Source of the DNA: Scytalidium lignicola | Lineage: Eukaryota > Ascomycota > Leotiomycetes | Direction: 5' to 3' | Length of the DNA: 64,000 nt | Assembly (NCBI GenBank): GCA_002812745.2 | Contig: NCSJ02000078.1 | Location: forward strand, 1-64,000 | In this document: one piece after another, positions 22,617 to 35,286 of the stretch | How the letters are laid out: the number at the start of each line of letters is the position of its first letter | Position numbering within the stretch: position 1 is the stretch's first letter | Position numbers and translations under genes: made by a program | The notes under the pieces: model-generated | What the model saw: only the letters and a program-made list of their open reading frames with translations | Database searches by the model: none | Told to the model about the DNA's origin: nothing

Positions 22617-23970
22617 ATGAAGTCACTCATTCTTGGTGTGGCTGCCCTCGCAGCATCTACCGTGCAGGCGGCCCATTGGGACGTCGAGGTTGGCAAAGGC
22701 GGCCAACTTGCTTTCGATCCTCCTACTATTTCGGGCATCATTGAGGGTGACACCGTGACATATCACTTCTTTCCTAAAGTCAGTAACCGTTTTATGATTT
22801 TGAATTAAGTTGGAGATTTTTGGGTCTTTTTGGGTCTTTTTGGTTTTGTTCGGCTCACTGACTTGGGCTTTAGAATCATTCCGTTGTCCAGTCCTCCTTC
22901 CAGGACCCATGCCATCCCCTCGCTAGTGGTTTCTTCTCGGGCTTTACTCCTACCCAAGACCTGACTGATCCTGCACGCACAACATTCACCATTACAGTTA
23001 ATGATACCAAGCCAATCTGGGTTTACTGTGGCCAAACTACTGGCAATCACTGCCAGAATGGAATGGTTCATGCAATCAACGCGTTCGTATACCTTCTCCC
23101 TTAACTTGAGAGCTATAAGCTTGCTAACCTTGGCATTTGGGTTTTTGTTACAGCCCTTCTACCGGAAATACCTTCGCTGCATTCCAGAATCTGGCCAAGG
23201 TGGCCTCCACTAGCACAGTGCCAGGCCTCAATCCAGTTGGTGGAGTTCGTCTGACTACCATTGACGTCGGCCCTAACGGAACCCTCACCTTCTTCCCTCC
23301 TAACATTACGGAGTTAGTCGGAACTCAGGTTCAGTGGAATTTCAACCCCAAGGTGAGACTATTCAATGCTCCTTTCCCCCCTCCAAATTCGGCTCAGAAA
23401 TTGATTGTTTTTAGAACCACTCCGTCGTCCAGTCGTCCTTCCAGGATCCCTGCAATCCATTGGCAAGCGCAAGTAATCCATTTAGCAGTGGATTCGTGGA
23501 GACCAGCCACGAAAACTCCGGAATTACTTTCACTGTCACCATCGAGGATGACAAACCTATCTGGTTCTACTGTGCTCAGACCACCAAGAGCCACTGCCAA
23601 TCCGGAATGGTGGGAAGTATTAATGCGTAAGTTTTGCTGCCTCTATAGGTTGAACTTTACAGTACTAACCTTTACTAGTCCTGCTACGGGAAACACTTTC
23701 GATGCTTTCAAAGATGCCGCCTCGAAAGTTGAGCATCTGAGCACCATTCCACTTGATGCTCCACTTGTTGGCATTCTTAGAGCCAACACTACTATAATCT
23801 CCGACTTTGACACCAATGTCTTCGATGCGGATGCATTTGCGGCTGGAGAAGACGGAATACCACCACCACCTCCTCCACCACCATCGTCAACCTCAACAGC
23901 ATCATCGTCGACTACAACAGCAGCAGCAGCAGCAACAACCACAGCAACCTCAATCGCAATCCATGTATAG
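22617..23970 (+). CDS. Secreted protein with two cupredoxin domains, five exons
   Basis: A predicted extracellular copper-type (plastocyanin-fold) protein. Fungal relatives are often called extracellular serine-rich proteins and sit at the cell surface; function is unknown. Exons are 22617-22778, 22874-23082, 23154-23352, 23415-23626 and 23679-23970, giving 357 residues in one frame. MKSLILGVAALAASTVQA is the signal peptide. Each domain has NHSVVQSSFQDPC, a C-terminal loop (YCGQTTGNHCQNGMV or YCAQTTKSHCQSGMV) with the Cys-His-Met pattern of a type-1 copper site, and NAP(S/A)TGNTF. The two halves are tandem copies with matching intron positions. The tail is PPPPPPPP followed by a Ser/Thr/Ala run, which suggests a wall-spanning stalk. 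The final residues lack a clear GPI signal, and the 3' end runs directly into the NsdD-like gene, so the native C-terminus may be missing. Confidence 0.85.
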
Positions 23971-24853
23971 TTATGCACCTGTAACCAATCCAATGGCGCA
24001 TCCGGTTGTGCCACCTACATCGTATAGTCAACCGCGATATCCACCTCGAGATGACCGGAGAATGTCTGGTGAAACATGGCCAGAGGCACGGGATGAAAAG
24101 AAGATGGCTTCGCAGCCATTCAAGCTTAGCCTGAAGAGAAATCTAGATGTCTGGGATTTTGAAAATAATCTTGCTCAGGTGTGTTAACAATTCCCTAAAA
24201 AAGTACAAAATACAACTCCTTTTCGGTGCTAACCTTTACGATCAGATTAATGTGGCTAGTAGCACTCTCCAGGAATGGTCACGACATTACAATGCCATAG
24301 CGCAGGAGCAGCAGCGCTCCCACAGTACGATACCGGATCGAATGCCCACCTTGGAATCATGTAACGAAATGCTGGACCTTCAGGAGAAGATCGGTCAGGC
24401 ACTAGAGAGAATGAGGGATATGATTTACCAGCAAGAGCATGCCGCCATCGCCGACCAGCGTATGCGAGAGCAAGGAGGCAAGGGACCCGCAGATTATGAC
24501 CCAGAAATGAATGTGTACGGAGACGATATGAAGATTCACAGTTTCCCAGGTTCAGATGGGAAGAAGCGCAGAGGGGTATGTTCTAGTAGATTTTTTCAGT
24601 TGCTGTCTCTTTAGAAGAAGGTAGCTAACTTTTGTCACAGCGAGCCGCCCCGCCAGGCAGATGTCACAGCTGCAACCGAGCGGAAACCCCAGAGTGGAGA
24701 AGAGGCCCAGATGGAGCTCGAACGTTGTGCAATGCCTGCGGTCTGCATTACGCCAAACTCACGCGCAAGAATACGATGAAGCAAGCCCAAGGACCCAATG
24801 GCTCTTCTCTCCGACCGAAATCTATGGATGATAACAGTCCCAGGCCGCTCTGA
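23807..24853 (+). CDS. nsdD: GATA zinc-finger transcription factor, NsdD-like; N-terminus incomplete or fused
   Basis: A nuclear regulator matching NsdD of Aspergillus, known to govern sexual development and conidiation; the Botrytis homologue is the light-responsive factor LTF1. Exons: open frame to 24178, 24246-24575 and 24641-24853. The first part has a Q/P-rich run, then MYSYAPVTNPMAHPV and FKLSLKRNLDVWDFENNLAQ. The middle reads WSRHYNAIAQEQQRSH..MPTLESCNEMLDLQEKIGQALERM, the conserved helical block before the finger. The GATA finger is CHSCNRAETPEWRRGPDG...LCNACGLHYAKLTRK, C-x2-C-x18-C-x2-C. It ends SSLRPKSMDDNSPRPL. The frame is open from 23807, but the first part of that overlaps the cupredoxin coding region in another frame. 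The first ATG clear of it is 23963 (252 residues). NsdD proteins are usually well over 400 residues, so the N-terminal part is missing or lost in assembly. Confidence 0.8.
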
Positions 24854-26985
24854 TAAACACCCGGCAGCAAACACTGCTGGCAAATCCCAGGCCATATATT
24901 ATACGATATGTACACATAAGAAAAACATACCTTTCACCACGATTACGTACAGACTACCGAGATATCCCAACTGGTGTTGTTTTTAAGCTTAGTTTTTTTA
25001 TTTCGTCTTTATCTCTCGATTGGAGTTCACGGGTGGACTACGGTCACGGCAAATTTTTCTTACATCTGGGACACGATATTGGGGTTTCATGGTACTATCG
25101 ATACGGTTTGGGGAACCCAAAAGTCCATTATCAGCTACCCTCTTACGGCCATAGAATCCTTGTTTTGTTTTTTGCTATCGGCCTTTCCTAGGAGGTTGTA
25201 TGCTCTTTTTATGTTTTATGTTTATTTTTTCTCTTGAACGCAAATACGTGCACGATCCCGCGGAAATCAGCAACTAGCGAAATATCGATTTATATCGCGC
25301 TTTTCAGCCGGTTCGGTTCATTTATATTCGACGTTATTGGGGGGGGTCCTTAGTCGCCAATTGTTTCTTACAACATACCCTACGATCACTTCGACGCCTT
25401 TTTCTTTTCTTATCCATTATCTGCTCCGGTTTATGCAGACACGGCTCGACAGCAATGCTTCTCTGTTTTTCCCAATACAGGGAAAAGGGAATTGATGCAG
25501 TTTTCCCACCTCATACCGCAACGGTTTCAACGAACACCTTTTATGTCGATACGGGCGTTTTTGGGACTGGGCACGCAGAATGGATATTCTTTTTTAGGGC
25601 CGACNTTTTTTTTTGGAGTTCTAGCTCTCTCTATATCCCTTTGTGTTTCTCATTTATTTTGTTTTTTGTAATTGCATTCTGGGCGGAGTACGTCATCGGC
25701 ATTCGTGCTGTTTCTATTTGTATTTCTCCCCGCCTTTTCTAATGTGGTCTTAGATGAATGGTCTAGACCGGTGAAATCTAGGGAAGGGAAAAGGACGGAA
25801 GTAGGGGAAATTTAGGAGGTTTTCTTCTTTTGCTTTGAATCTGCCAGATAGGGAAACGGAACGTAGAGGCGGGAGTTTAGGGAAGGAATGAAAGGAAGGT
25901 ATTCTAGTGGATGTTCAGAGAAGGAGAGGAAACGGTGGTCTGGAGCAGTCAAAAACCCAACGGTCTCCAAACTGCACGAATCAATAGGGCCATTTTCAAA
26001 GCTTTTTGAGAGCGGATTGTGGCATTTTGGTTGTGTAGCCTCGGCCGTCTTCCCTTCTCATTAGACACTACTTCACACCACTGCTACCTCTCTTGTGGAT
26101 TATGTTCAATCTAAAATCCAAAAAAAATTCTTTCCCCAAACTTGGGTCTTTTATTTTTTTACTTTTGATAATGTGACACGGCTGATGGCTCAACGTATCT
26201 TAATCTGGTCTTCCGGGGAGCGTTACAATATACGTATAGTATGAGACAACGTGCAATTGAGGTACTGAACTAAATTCCAACTAATGTACTTACACGTAAG
26301 TCAGAGAACTAACTAACAATTGTATCACAATAGTTTTGTAATCATCATCATCATATTCCCCATACTCAAAATGTTTAAGGCATCCAAGAAATAGTCGCGC
26401 TGCTGCCTGAAGGCATCCACAATAAACCACATCACTAAAACCTAGCAACGCAAGTAGTAGTCGGCTTTTGATACTGATGCTGATACTAATACCCAATAAG
26501 TCCTCAACTGCATAATCTTTTTCGTCTTTGCGGTGCTGCAATTTGTGCCCCTCTAAGGGAATGGGGTCTTTAGGTCAGTCACGCTATTTGGGGTGTACGC
26601 GGCCATTACAATAAGGTGAGTGAGTGTAACGTTCTTTAAACTTTTTCATTGATGAGTGGTTTTTTTTCTCTTCTGGATGGATGGATGGGGTACGACGATG
26701 TTTACGACGACGGTTTGCCTTTGGAGGAAAGGTGCGTGTGTATGTGTTCTAGCTTCTCTTCCCTCTTTCTGTGATGATAAATTGAGAGGAGGGTTAAAGA
26801 AAGGGCTGCTAGTAACTCCCTTATTATTCTCATGCTCAAATCTAGAATCTTCTTCTTTTTCCATCTCATCTTTTCATACAAATCCTATATATTCGAATAA
26901 ATTTGAAAAAGGGAAACCCCCTCTTTTTTAAATCTATTTTTCTTAAAATATATATATCTATAAACCAAACCTGAACAAATCAATC
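24854..26985. other. Long intergenic region
   Basis: 3' flank of the GATA gene and 5' flank of the FAD oxidoreductase. T-rich and purine-rich tracts are present, with an N before a T-run at 25604. No gene supported on either strand. Confidence 0.45.
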
Positions 26986-28595
26986 ATGACCACCATCGGC
27001 CTCCCACACCCCAATCCCACAAAAGCATATTGGCAAACACCGCCACACCCCATCGCCGACCACCGCTCCACAGAATCCCTCCCCGCCTCAGCTCAATATG
27101 TCATCATCGGCTCCGGCATCACAGGCGCCGCCATAGCCTACAAACTCCTCCTCGAACAACCCTCCGCCTCCATCGTCATGCTCGAGGCCCGACAAGCAGC
27201 CAGCGGGGCCACCGGACGGAACGGAGGCCATTGTCGTGCGAGGCGGTATCTATCCTTCAAAAATGACATTAAGACGTTCGGAGAGGAGGATGCAGTTAGG
27301 ATGATGGATTTTGAGAAGAGCAACGTGAGGCATGTGGGGGAGTTTATTCAGAGGAATGAGATTGAATGTGATCTGAGGAGTGTGGAGACTGTGGATATCT
27401 ATACGGATGAGAAGCAGTGGGATGAGGCTTTAGAGGCTTTGAAAGCTATTAAGGAGGTGGTAGGAGAAGAAGAAGACGAAGAAGAAGAAGGTTCTTTCTC
27501 GGATAATAGCACCAAGATACATGTCAAGCACAAGGTTTGGAGCCAGAAGGAGACGAGGGAGGAGTTACTCATCCCCGACGGCGTAGGTGCCATCTCATTC
27601 CCTGCATTCGTCCTATCGCCGTATAAATTCGTCTGCGGGATTCTAGAATTGGCGATGAAGAAGGGGTTAAATCTCCAAACTAACACGCCTGTCGTCGAGG
27701 TGACTCCAACCTCGATATTCTTTTCTTCTGCTTCGGGAGAACAATGTCCGCATCAGAGGCAATGGGTGGTCTCTACAAAAGAACGAGGCGAGATCATTGC
27801 TGATAGGGTCATCTTGGCTACCAATGCCTATACGGCTGCACTTTACCCTCCGCTTGCGCGTTTTATTGTTCCTACTAGAGGGCAAGTCGCTGCTGTAAGG
27901 CCTGGTTCGAAGATTGCTGGGAACCCGGTGCTGAAGAGGAGTGGTGGGTTGAATAGTGCCGAGTCGGGGGATTACTTTCAGTCTCGGGCCAAGGGGTTCT
28001 CTGGTGAGGGTGATATTATTATTGGTAAGTCTTTTTCTTACTTTGTTTCAACCTGAGTTTTCATTTTACCCTGGATCATAAATATGAAATTGTTGCTAAA
28101 CGAAGGAAATAATATAATAGGAGGAGGTCGTCGTATGGGATCTCATGGTGAACAGCCCGTGCTGGATGATTCCGTGATCCATCCCCATATCTCGGACTAT
28201 CTGACGCGAGGCGTGCCTGCTAAGTACTTTGGAAGGGAGAATTGGGGTGAGGATGGAGAGGTGCTGCAAGAATGGACGGGAATTATGGGATATACTGTTG
28301 ACAAGCAGCCTATTGTCGGTGAAGCGGTTGGGACTGGACATGAGGGGCTTTATATATGCGCGGGTTTTAATGGGCATGGTACGTTTTTTTTGTCATGGTT
28401 ATTTTGTCACGGTTAAGACCATTTGAGTGTCTTTGTTGGACTAATATAAATAATGTAATTCTAGGTATGGCGCTCACGTTCCAGTCTGCGGAGGCTTTGG
28501 TGCAGATTTTGATGGGCAGGGAGGAGGAGGTGGATAGGTGGTTGCCAAAGTGTTATAAGTTGTCCCGGGTGCTAGAAGGAGAAGGGAGGTACTAG
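26986..28595 (+). CDS. FAD-dependent amino-acid/amine oxidoreductase (DAO family)
   Basis: A flavoprotein of the FAD-dependent oxidoreductase (DAO) family, which contains D-amino-acid, sarcosine and gamma-glutamylputrescine oxidases. Exons 26986-28024, 28121-28378 and 28465-28595 give 475 residues. The dinucleotide-binding site is YVIIGSGITGAAIAYKLL with IVMLEAR about 20 residues later. It is followed by ASGATGRNGGHCRA, the loop near the flavin. The middle has an unusual acidic insert (VGEEEDEEEEGSFSDN). DGVGAISFPAFVLSPYKFV and DRVILATNAYTAALYP are family-typical. The C-terminus holds EWTGIMGYTVDKQPIVGEAVGTGHEGLYICAGFNGHGMALTFQSAEALVQILMG, the second FAD-contact block. No targeting signal is obvious; the end GEGRY is not a standard peroxisome signal. 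Substrate unknown. Confidence 0.9.
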
Positions 28596-31164
28596 GTCTG
28601 TTATGGGTCTGTTTCAACACATGGAAAGATTGTGAGATGGATCTTCTTCTCTTGGTTATTGTCGTTGTTGACAATAGGCTGTTAAGTGACCAACAAGATA
28701 TCAACAAAGACTTCAAGATATAGAATCATCATCTGAATCTCTATTTCCCTCAAAACTTATTACTTCCTTTCCGTTCCCCCACTTCCATTATTTTGTTAGG
28801 TCTACCTTTATTTTTATCGTTTGGCTTGTGAAGTTCTCCGCACATCAATGAGCATTTTATCACATGGAATTTCCTCCTCTCTTTTGTATACAGAGGACTG
28901 CATATGCCTACAGTAAGTCTTAGGGGGACAAAGCCCTCCTAACAATTTAACTTAATTTGCTTGATCTAAATCATCTCAAAACACCTAGCCCTAACCCGGT
29001 CATGTTTTACGTTGCATTAGCTGAGTTTTGACCTGTTCCTGGCCGGAGCTTTGATCTTTGCTTTTTGTACCCTTTTTTTAACCCTTCTCCGTACTGCAAT
29101 AACCAGGTTTCCTTGGACCCATAACAACGGCAGCACAGGGCACCACTTTCCCCCTTTCTTTTCTTTTCTTTAAATATTCCTCATCCCCCCTGGTCCATGG
29201 TTCAGCGGAAACAAGGACAAGGTTAAATCGTAAGTTATTTATTTTTACNTTTTTTCTTCTAAACTGTGCACGCATTTTTGCTTTTTTCGGGGGTAACATA
29301 GATTTTTTTCTCTTGTTATTTTCAGAGATGTGATAAGTGATGAGTTTTGTGGGGGGGGGGGATCCTATAACTGATAAAATTATACAGTTAAGACATTTTC
29401 CCTGACAATGGCCTGCTTCTGAGACAAGTCCACCCTGGTAAAAAACGGTTTCGGCAATAACTCCGAGGCTCTGGGCTCTTTTGTTTTGTTTTCTTTTTGT
29501 TGATTTGTGAGTTGTCTTTTCTTGTTTAATTTTCTATTCTTTTTCNTTTTCTTTTTTTCTGTGCGTCATCGCACGATGGGGAATGGGGTTGAGGGTGGAA
29601 GTGTGTGATGGCAATGTGATATGTCATACTATACTTAACCGGGTTCGCTCGGGATCGGGATCGGGATCGGGAGGGATGGGGAGGAGCCCATCTGAAGTAC
29701 GCAATCCAGAGAGTTCCACCATCAGCGTTGTGAATGGTGAGTTGGATAGCATATGTGGATGTAATATCGAGCAGGATTGGGTTGGTGGTCGATGATCTGC
29801 GGCGAGGCGTCTACACTCCTTCAGCGGTATTTTCTACTTGTGTTTCCCCAAGGACTGAAAGCGGAAGATAGACTACGTGTAACTCAACAACGCCCGTTGG
29901 TGAGAATGATTGGGGTTTCTGTCCTGGTGTTGCTTTGCTTTGCTCTTGCTTCTACTCATGCACGGCGCTCAAACGGGACGTTGGGGGTTCCAAAGACACG
30001 AGCGTGGGACAGCCTTCCACCTCGTTGTCTTAAACACAGGTATGATGCTGATCCATCCACTGTTCTCTATTCTCTAGCGCTGCATGGTGATACTGTACAG
30101 TATTGTATTGCGTTACATTGCCAGCAAAACCTAAAACCTCTGGATTTGTCTTGGATGACTTCTCATCAGCTGCATACGCAGAAGGAGGGTTAAAGGCCCT
30201 GCAGAATGTAGACAGTGGCTGGGTTTGAGTTATTATATCCAGGTCAATCCTGCCATTAATCCTCACTTCTTCATGGTTGCCGAATGTGTGGGTGTGTAAG
30301 ACCTAGAGTTACGGTTATTTATTCGAAGGCTTTACGGGGTCGTATTGGAGCATGCAAGTCACAATGATCTCTATTCAATCATGTGCTTCAGTCATGAGTC
30401 TGCATGTGAGTAAAAACGTTATGCGCAAGGCTGGTGTTCTGGACGGTTAAATGAAACCTTGATAATTCTACTAGATGAAATATCGCAAGATTTGTATATC
30501 TAGAGAAGAAAATACGATTGATGGTTTTCTTCTAGAGAAGCTCTTATAACCAGGGATAGGAGGTTGTCTGTAGAAAGATGAAAGACTTGAATGCGGTATG
30601 CAACGTAATCTCCGCCGCATCACGTAGCCCTGTACAAAGGACAGCAAAATCTACGTGTCTACAGACTGGAAGACTTTAAGTAACTTGGGAGTATATCTCA
30701 ATTGAAGGCAATAGCCCGACAGGAGAATTTTGGACCTCAGTACAGTAAAGTAGCCAGCCTCAGGAGCGTTTGCTATTTAGCCGGATGATTCGGCCGCAGA
30801 CCGCTCCCTAACGTCTACTAACGCCCAGTGTGTGCCTAGACAGCTCTTAGCATCGGCCATACTTCGCAGAACAGAGAGCTGGCGATGCGTCTGTTGACCA
30901 CTGGGCTCACGAGATGTCGCATGAAATCATATGCTAAATATAAAATCCAAACACTGAGGAAACGGGTGAGATCTTAATAATGGCCTGCGCATCCCTCCGG
31001 CAGATCCGTGGCTGGCTTGCCGCTGTTCTTCATTTCATTCGCAACAAAGCAAGCCCCTTTTGTTTGCTTTGCTCTTTCAGCCTCGGCGATGGCGGTGCAA
31101 ATGAAATCCCGTCAGTGCGACCGGCATTCGTCATACTGTCATACTGTAATCCTCTTTCTCGAAT

Positions 31165-31199
<35 letters not shown>

Positions 31200-31727
31200 C
31201 TTTTGTGGGAGCTGTGGATCCTGCCAATGTCAGTTTCCCCTTACTTGACCAACCGAATACACGTACTGTGGCGGTCTGCCCCCGGACTGATGGTATAACG
31301 GTCAATGTTAATAATCATAAAATCAGATCCACGTACGGCTCTTCTTCCAGCTCTGAATGAGGATTCTGCCATCCTTTTCAATCCCTCAATCCCGCTGCGA
31401 AGTTGGTAGAAGGCTGTGCCCAAAAGGTCGTGGAGAGACTGTGGCCGAATCACTTCAACCCCGCACACCACCAAAAGCAGCTTGCACAAACTCGCATACA
31501 GTACAAGCCCCCTACCTGCGTCACTATTAGTTATCGTCCAATCCCAACCAGCGGCTTCGTTCCTGCCAAGGACGAGCTCTTCAGCTCCCAGTTTTGTCGC
31601 CAGAATCCAATCCCATTAGCAAGTCGAGTCAGCCCGCCTGAGAGGCCTACAGGTCTGATTGCTGCTAGGCCGGCGGGCAAGCAATACTGTACATATTTCG
31701 ATAGGCCTTTTGGGTATCACCACCGCC
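28596..31727. other. 3.1-kb gene-poor interval
   Basis: I see no gene. Simple sequence includes a G-run at about 29350, a GGGATC-type repeat at 29650-29672, several T-runs with Ns (29249, 29546) and a CT microsatellite at 31166-31197. TACTGTA/TACAGTA motifs occur near 30092, 30734 and 31497. The last part is presumably the promoter and leader of the phosphatidylserine decarboxylase gene. Confidence 0.5.
31166..31197. repeat. CT dinucleotide microsatellite, 16 units
   Basis: A pure run of CT units seen directly in the sequence, 530 bases upstream of the phosphatidylserine decarboxylase start codon. Confidence 0.95.
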
Positions 31728-34700
31728 ATGGTCCGCCTTCCTCTTCCCAACCGCTTGAAGTCGCGTACAGGAGGTCAAAACAGTGTGAACAGCAGTCGAA
31801 GCTCGAGTCCAAATCCAGGCGCGATGGAGGCAGCTTCCGAAAGTGCAAAAAGCAATGGCTTGACGTTGAAGGTGGTGGTGCTGAGGGTAAGAAGACCCTC
31901 TCATCAGTTGACAGCAGGACTTGCAACCGTGACGTGTATACTGACTTGCTGTGCAAATAGGCCACTAACCTCGCTGCGAGGGACAAAAATGGCACTTCGG
32001 ATCCAGTAAGGAACTATCTCAATTAATACATTTCCCTAGAGTGGTGTGATATTAACACTTGTGCAGTATCTAGTCTTAACGCTCGGCGATTCAAAGCAAG
32101 CTACACAATACGTCCCGAAGACTTTGAATCCAGAATGGAACACCACCATACAAATGTCTGTTTCCAGTGTGAAGGATCTCCTGCTGGAGTGCGTTTGCTG
32201 GGACAAGGATAGATTTGGCAAGGATTATCTGGGTGAATTCGATCTGGCTCTCGAGGATATCTTTTCGGAAGGAAAAACACAAGTGGAGCCAACTTGGTAC
32301 CCCCTTCGAAGCAAGAGATCGGGAGGGAAGAAGAGTTTCCCTGTCTCAGGCGAGATCCTGCTTCAATTTACACTGTTCGACTCGACGAATACAAGTGCTA
32401 CCCCGCCGGAGATTCTGGAAAAACTTAAGGTCCTTACAGGTGGTATAGAAATCACCGATAGTCTTACACCGACGAAGATAGCAAGCGGTGCCAGTGGTTC
32501 GCCAGATGAGGTTGACGACATGTTGGACGAAGAAGAAGAACCTAGTGATGAGACTGACGATCCCACGAAGCCGGATACGGTGGAGAAGAGGAAACGGAGA
32601 TTGCGGCTCAAAGGATTAAAACGGAAGAAGCGATTGGCCACATACGAGTTTGGAAGTGGCAGCGATGTGGTTGGGATCGTCTTCCTCGAGCTGTCAAAGA
32701 TTACGGATCTTCCTCCTGAGCGAAACATGACCAGAACCTCCTTCGATATGGATCCCTTCATTGTGGCATCCCTAGGCAAGAAGACTTACCGTACTCGAGT
32801 TATACGTCACAACCTGAACCCAGTCTTCAATGAAAAGATGATTTTCCATGTTCTGAGAAACGAACAGGCATATTCAATGTCCTTTACGGTTATTGACAGG
32901 GATAAGCTATCTGGAAACGATTTTATTGCTTCCACCATACTCCCCGTGAAGGAGATCACCGACACGGCGCCAGAGGCTAATCCAGAAACTGGTCTCTATG
33001 CGCTGGAGGACCCTCCAGAAGTCAGTGCTGTCCCTGCACCAAGCAAGAAACGCTTCAAGATACCCCTATCACGGTCCAATTCCTCGCAGAGTTTGAATAA
33101 AACGCCTCGTCCTACCTTAGGTGTAAGAGGCTACAGTGGGAATGGGAACACCTCAGGTACTACCACACCAACAGTTTCTGTAACAAGCAATCCCATGGGC
33201 CAAGTCACTAGCGACAGTATTCCACAGCTCACTACCCCAGAGGCCTGTGAGGGTGCTGAGGAGCGTGTAGACCCCGACTTCCACTCATTTACCATCCCGC
33301 TTAAACTCAAGAATACAGAGAAGTGGGAAGAGAAACATAGTCCTCAGCTATATCTCAAGGCAAAATATCTTCCATACCCTGCACTTCGCCAGCAGTTTTG
33401 GCGTGCCATGTTAAAGCAATATGATACGGACGAAAGTGGATGTATAGGTAAAGTTGAGATCACGACTATGCTAGATGCACTAGGATCTACTTTGAAAGAG
33501 TCGACTATCGATTCTTTTTTCAAGAGGTTTAATAAAAATGCAGAGGAGAATGTTCTCAGTCTCGATGAAGTAGTCATTTGTCTGGAAGACCAGATCAATG
33601 AGAAAACCAAGCCATCAGTTGGCGATAAAATGAGAGGATTGATGCCTGATTCTTCCACGATTAAGAATATCCTGCCTCAGCAACTTGGGGGGACGGCTAG
33701 TCAATCGGGGACTGACTCGCCATCTATTTCGGGAGATACTGAGATTAACGAGGAGACTCCATCTGGGATTTCTATTCAGGCTACCCCACCGCTAGATGAC
33801 AATGGTGAAGAGGGAGAGTACATGGACAGGGATGATCTCAATGACAAGGGAGAAGAGCATGTCGTCGAGATCCAAGAGTGTCCCATCTGTCACCAACCTC
33901 GTCTGCAGAAGCGCTCTGATTCCGATATCATCACACACATTGCTACCTGCGCGAGTTCAGACTGGCGTCAGGTGAACGAGTTCGTCATGGGCGGTTTTGT
34001 GACTTCAAGTCAGGCTCAGAGAAAATGGTATTCCAAGGTTATCACAAAGATCTCGTATGGTGGCTACAAGATTGGCGCCAACTCTGCCAATATCTTAGTT
34101 CAAGACCGGATGACTGGACAAATAAACGAGGAGCGTATGAGTGTTTACGTTCGTCTAGGGATCCGATTACTATACAAGGGGTTGAAATCTAAGGATATGG
34201 AAGCTAAGAGAAGTAAGTTTCGCTATTTAGATTTCAGATGAACAAGGAAAAAGGATCGCCACTAATACACAGTCACAGTCCGAAAGCTTCTCCGTAGCTT
34301 AAGTGTCAAACAAGGCATTAAATACGACGACCCAGCATCAAAGGCTGAGATCCCCAAATTCATCAGCTTCCATCAACTCGACCTAAACGAAGTCAAACTA
34401 CCTATCGAAGAGTTCAAGAACTTTAATGAATTCTTCTACCGCGAACTAAAGCCCGGAGCAAGACCTTGCTCGGCACCAGACAGCCCTGGTATCGTTGTCT
34501 CCCCTGCAGACTGCCGGTCAGTAGTTTTCAACCGCTTAGATGAGGCTACCAAGATTTGGGTCAAGGGACGAGAATTCTCACTCGAGCGACTACTCGGAAA
34601 TGCTTATCCCGAAGATGCCAAGCGCTATACCAATGGTGCACTGGGAATCTTCCGTCTGGCGCCTCAAGATTACCACCGTTTCCACATCCCCGTCGATGGC

Positions 34701-35286
34701 GTATTAGGTACGCCCAAGACCATCGATGGAGAATACTACACCGTCAACCCCATGGCTATCCGGTCTGCGCTGGATGTCTACGGGGAGAATATTCGTGTTC
34801 TGGTGCCAATTGACTCAGTTGCTCATGGACGAGTGATGGTTATTTGTGTGGGTGCTATGATGGTTGGTAGTACAGTTATTACGCGTACGCCGGGCGAGGA
34901 GGTCCACCGTGCTGAGGAGTTAGGATATTTTAAGTTTGGCGGAAGTACTGTATTGTTGTTGTTTGAGGAGGGTGTTATGAAGTTTGATGATGATCTTGTG
35001 GCTAATTCCAACGGGGCCTTGGAGACCCTGGTAGGTTTATACCTTTCCTCTCCCTACATCGACGCAATTTGCTCTTTCTTCTTTTACAATAGTATATGCT
35101 AACTTTGCCCCGCAGATCCGCGTTGGTATGTCAGTCGGACATTCACCACAAGAACTACAATACACCCCCGATATGCGCAAGAAGGATGAGGATATCACCG
35201 AGTTCGAACTCGCAGACGCAAAGCGCAGGATCGAAGGTAGCTTGGCCCCTGGCGCAAATCCTCCTGCTGCAAGTCTAGCTGGCTAG
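31728..35286 (+). CDS. PSD2: Phosphatidylserine decarboxylase with C2 and EF-hand domains (PSD2 type)
   Basis: Makes phosphatidylethanolamine from phosphatidylserine; the PSD2 class works at Golgi/endosomal membranes. Exons 31728-31886, 31961-32005, 32067-34212, 34279-35030 and 35116-35286 give about 1090 residues, close to yeast Psd2. C2 domain 1 begins in exons 1-3 (LTLKVVVLR, AARDKNGTSDP, YLVLTLGD, VPKTLNPEWN). A long acidic linker (MLDEEEEPSDETDD) leads to C2 domain 2 (VGIVFLELSKITDLPPE..DPFIVASLGKKTYRTRVIRHNLNPVFNEK). An EF-hand-like segment is YDTDESGCIGKVEI. A zinc-knuckle-like CPICHQPRLQ..HIATC segment precedes the catalytic part. That part has FFYRELKPGARP, DYHRFHIPVDG, NPMAIRSALDV and the self-cleavage site GGST in YFKFGGSTVLLLFEEG. 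It appears intact. The start is the ATG with a good context (GCCATGG). Confidence 0.93.

Noticed and set aside
29650..29672. GGGATC units as a possible protein-binding array
   Set aside because: Only about three units in a simple-sequence context. Better explained as a short microsatellite.
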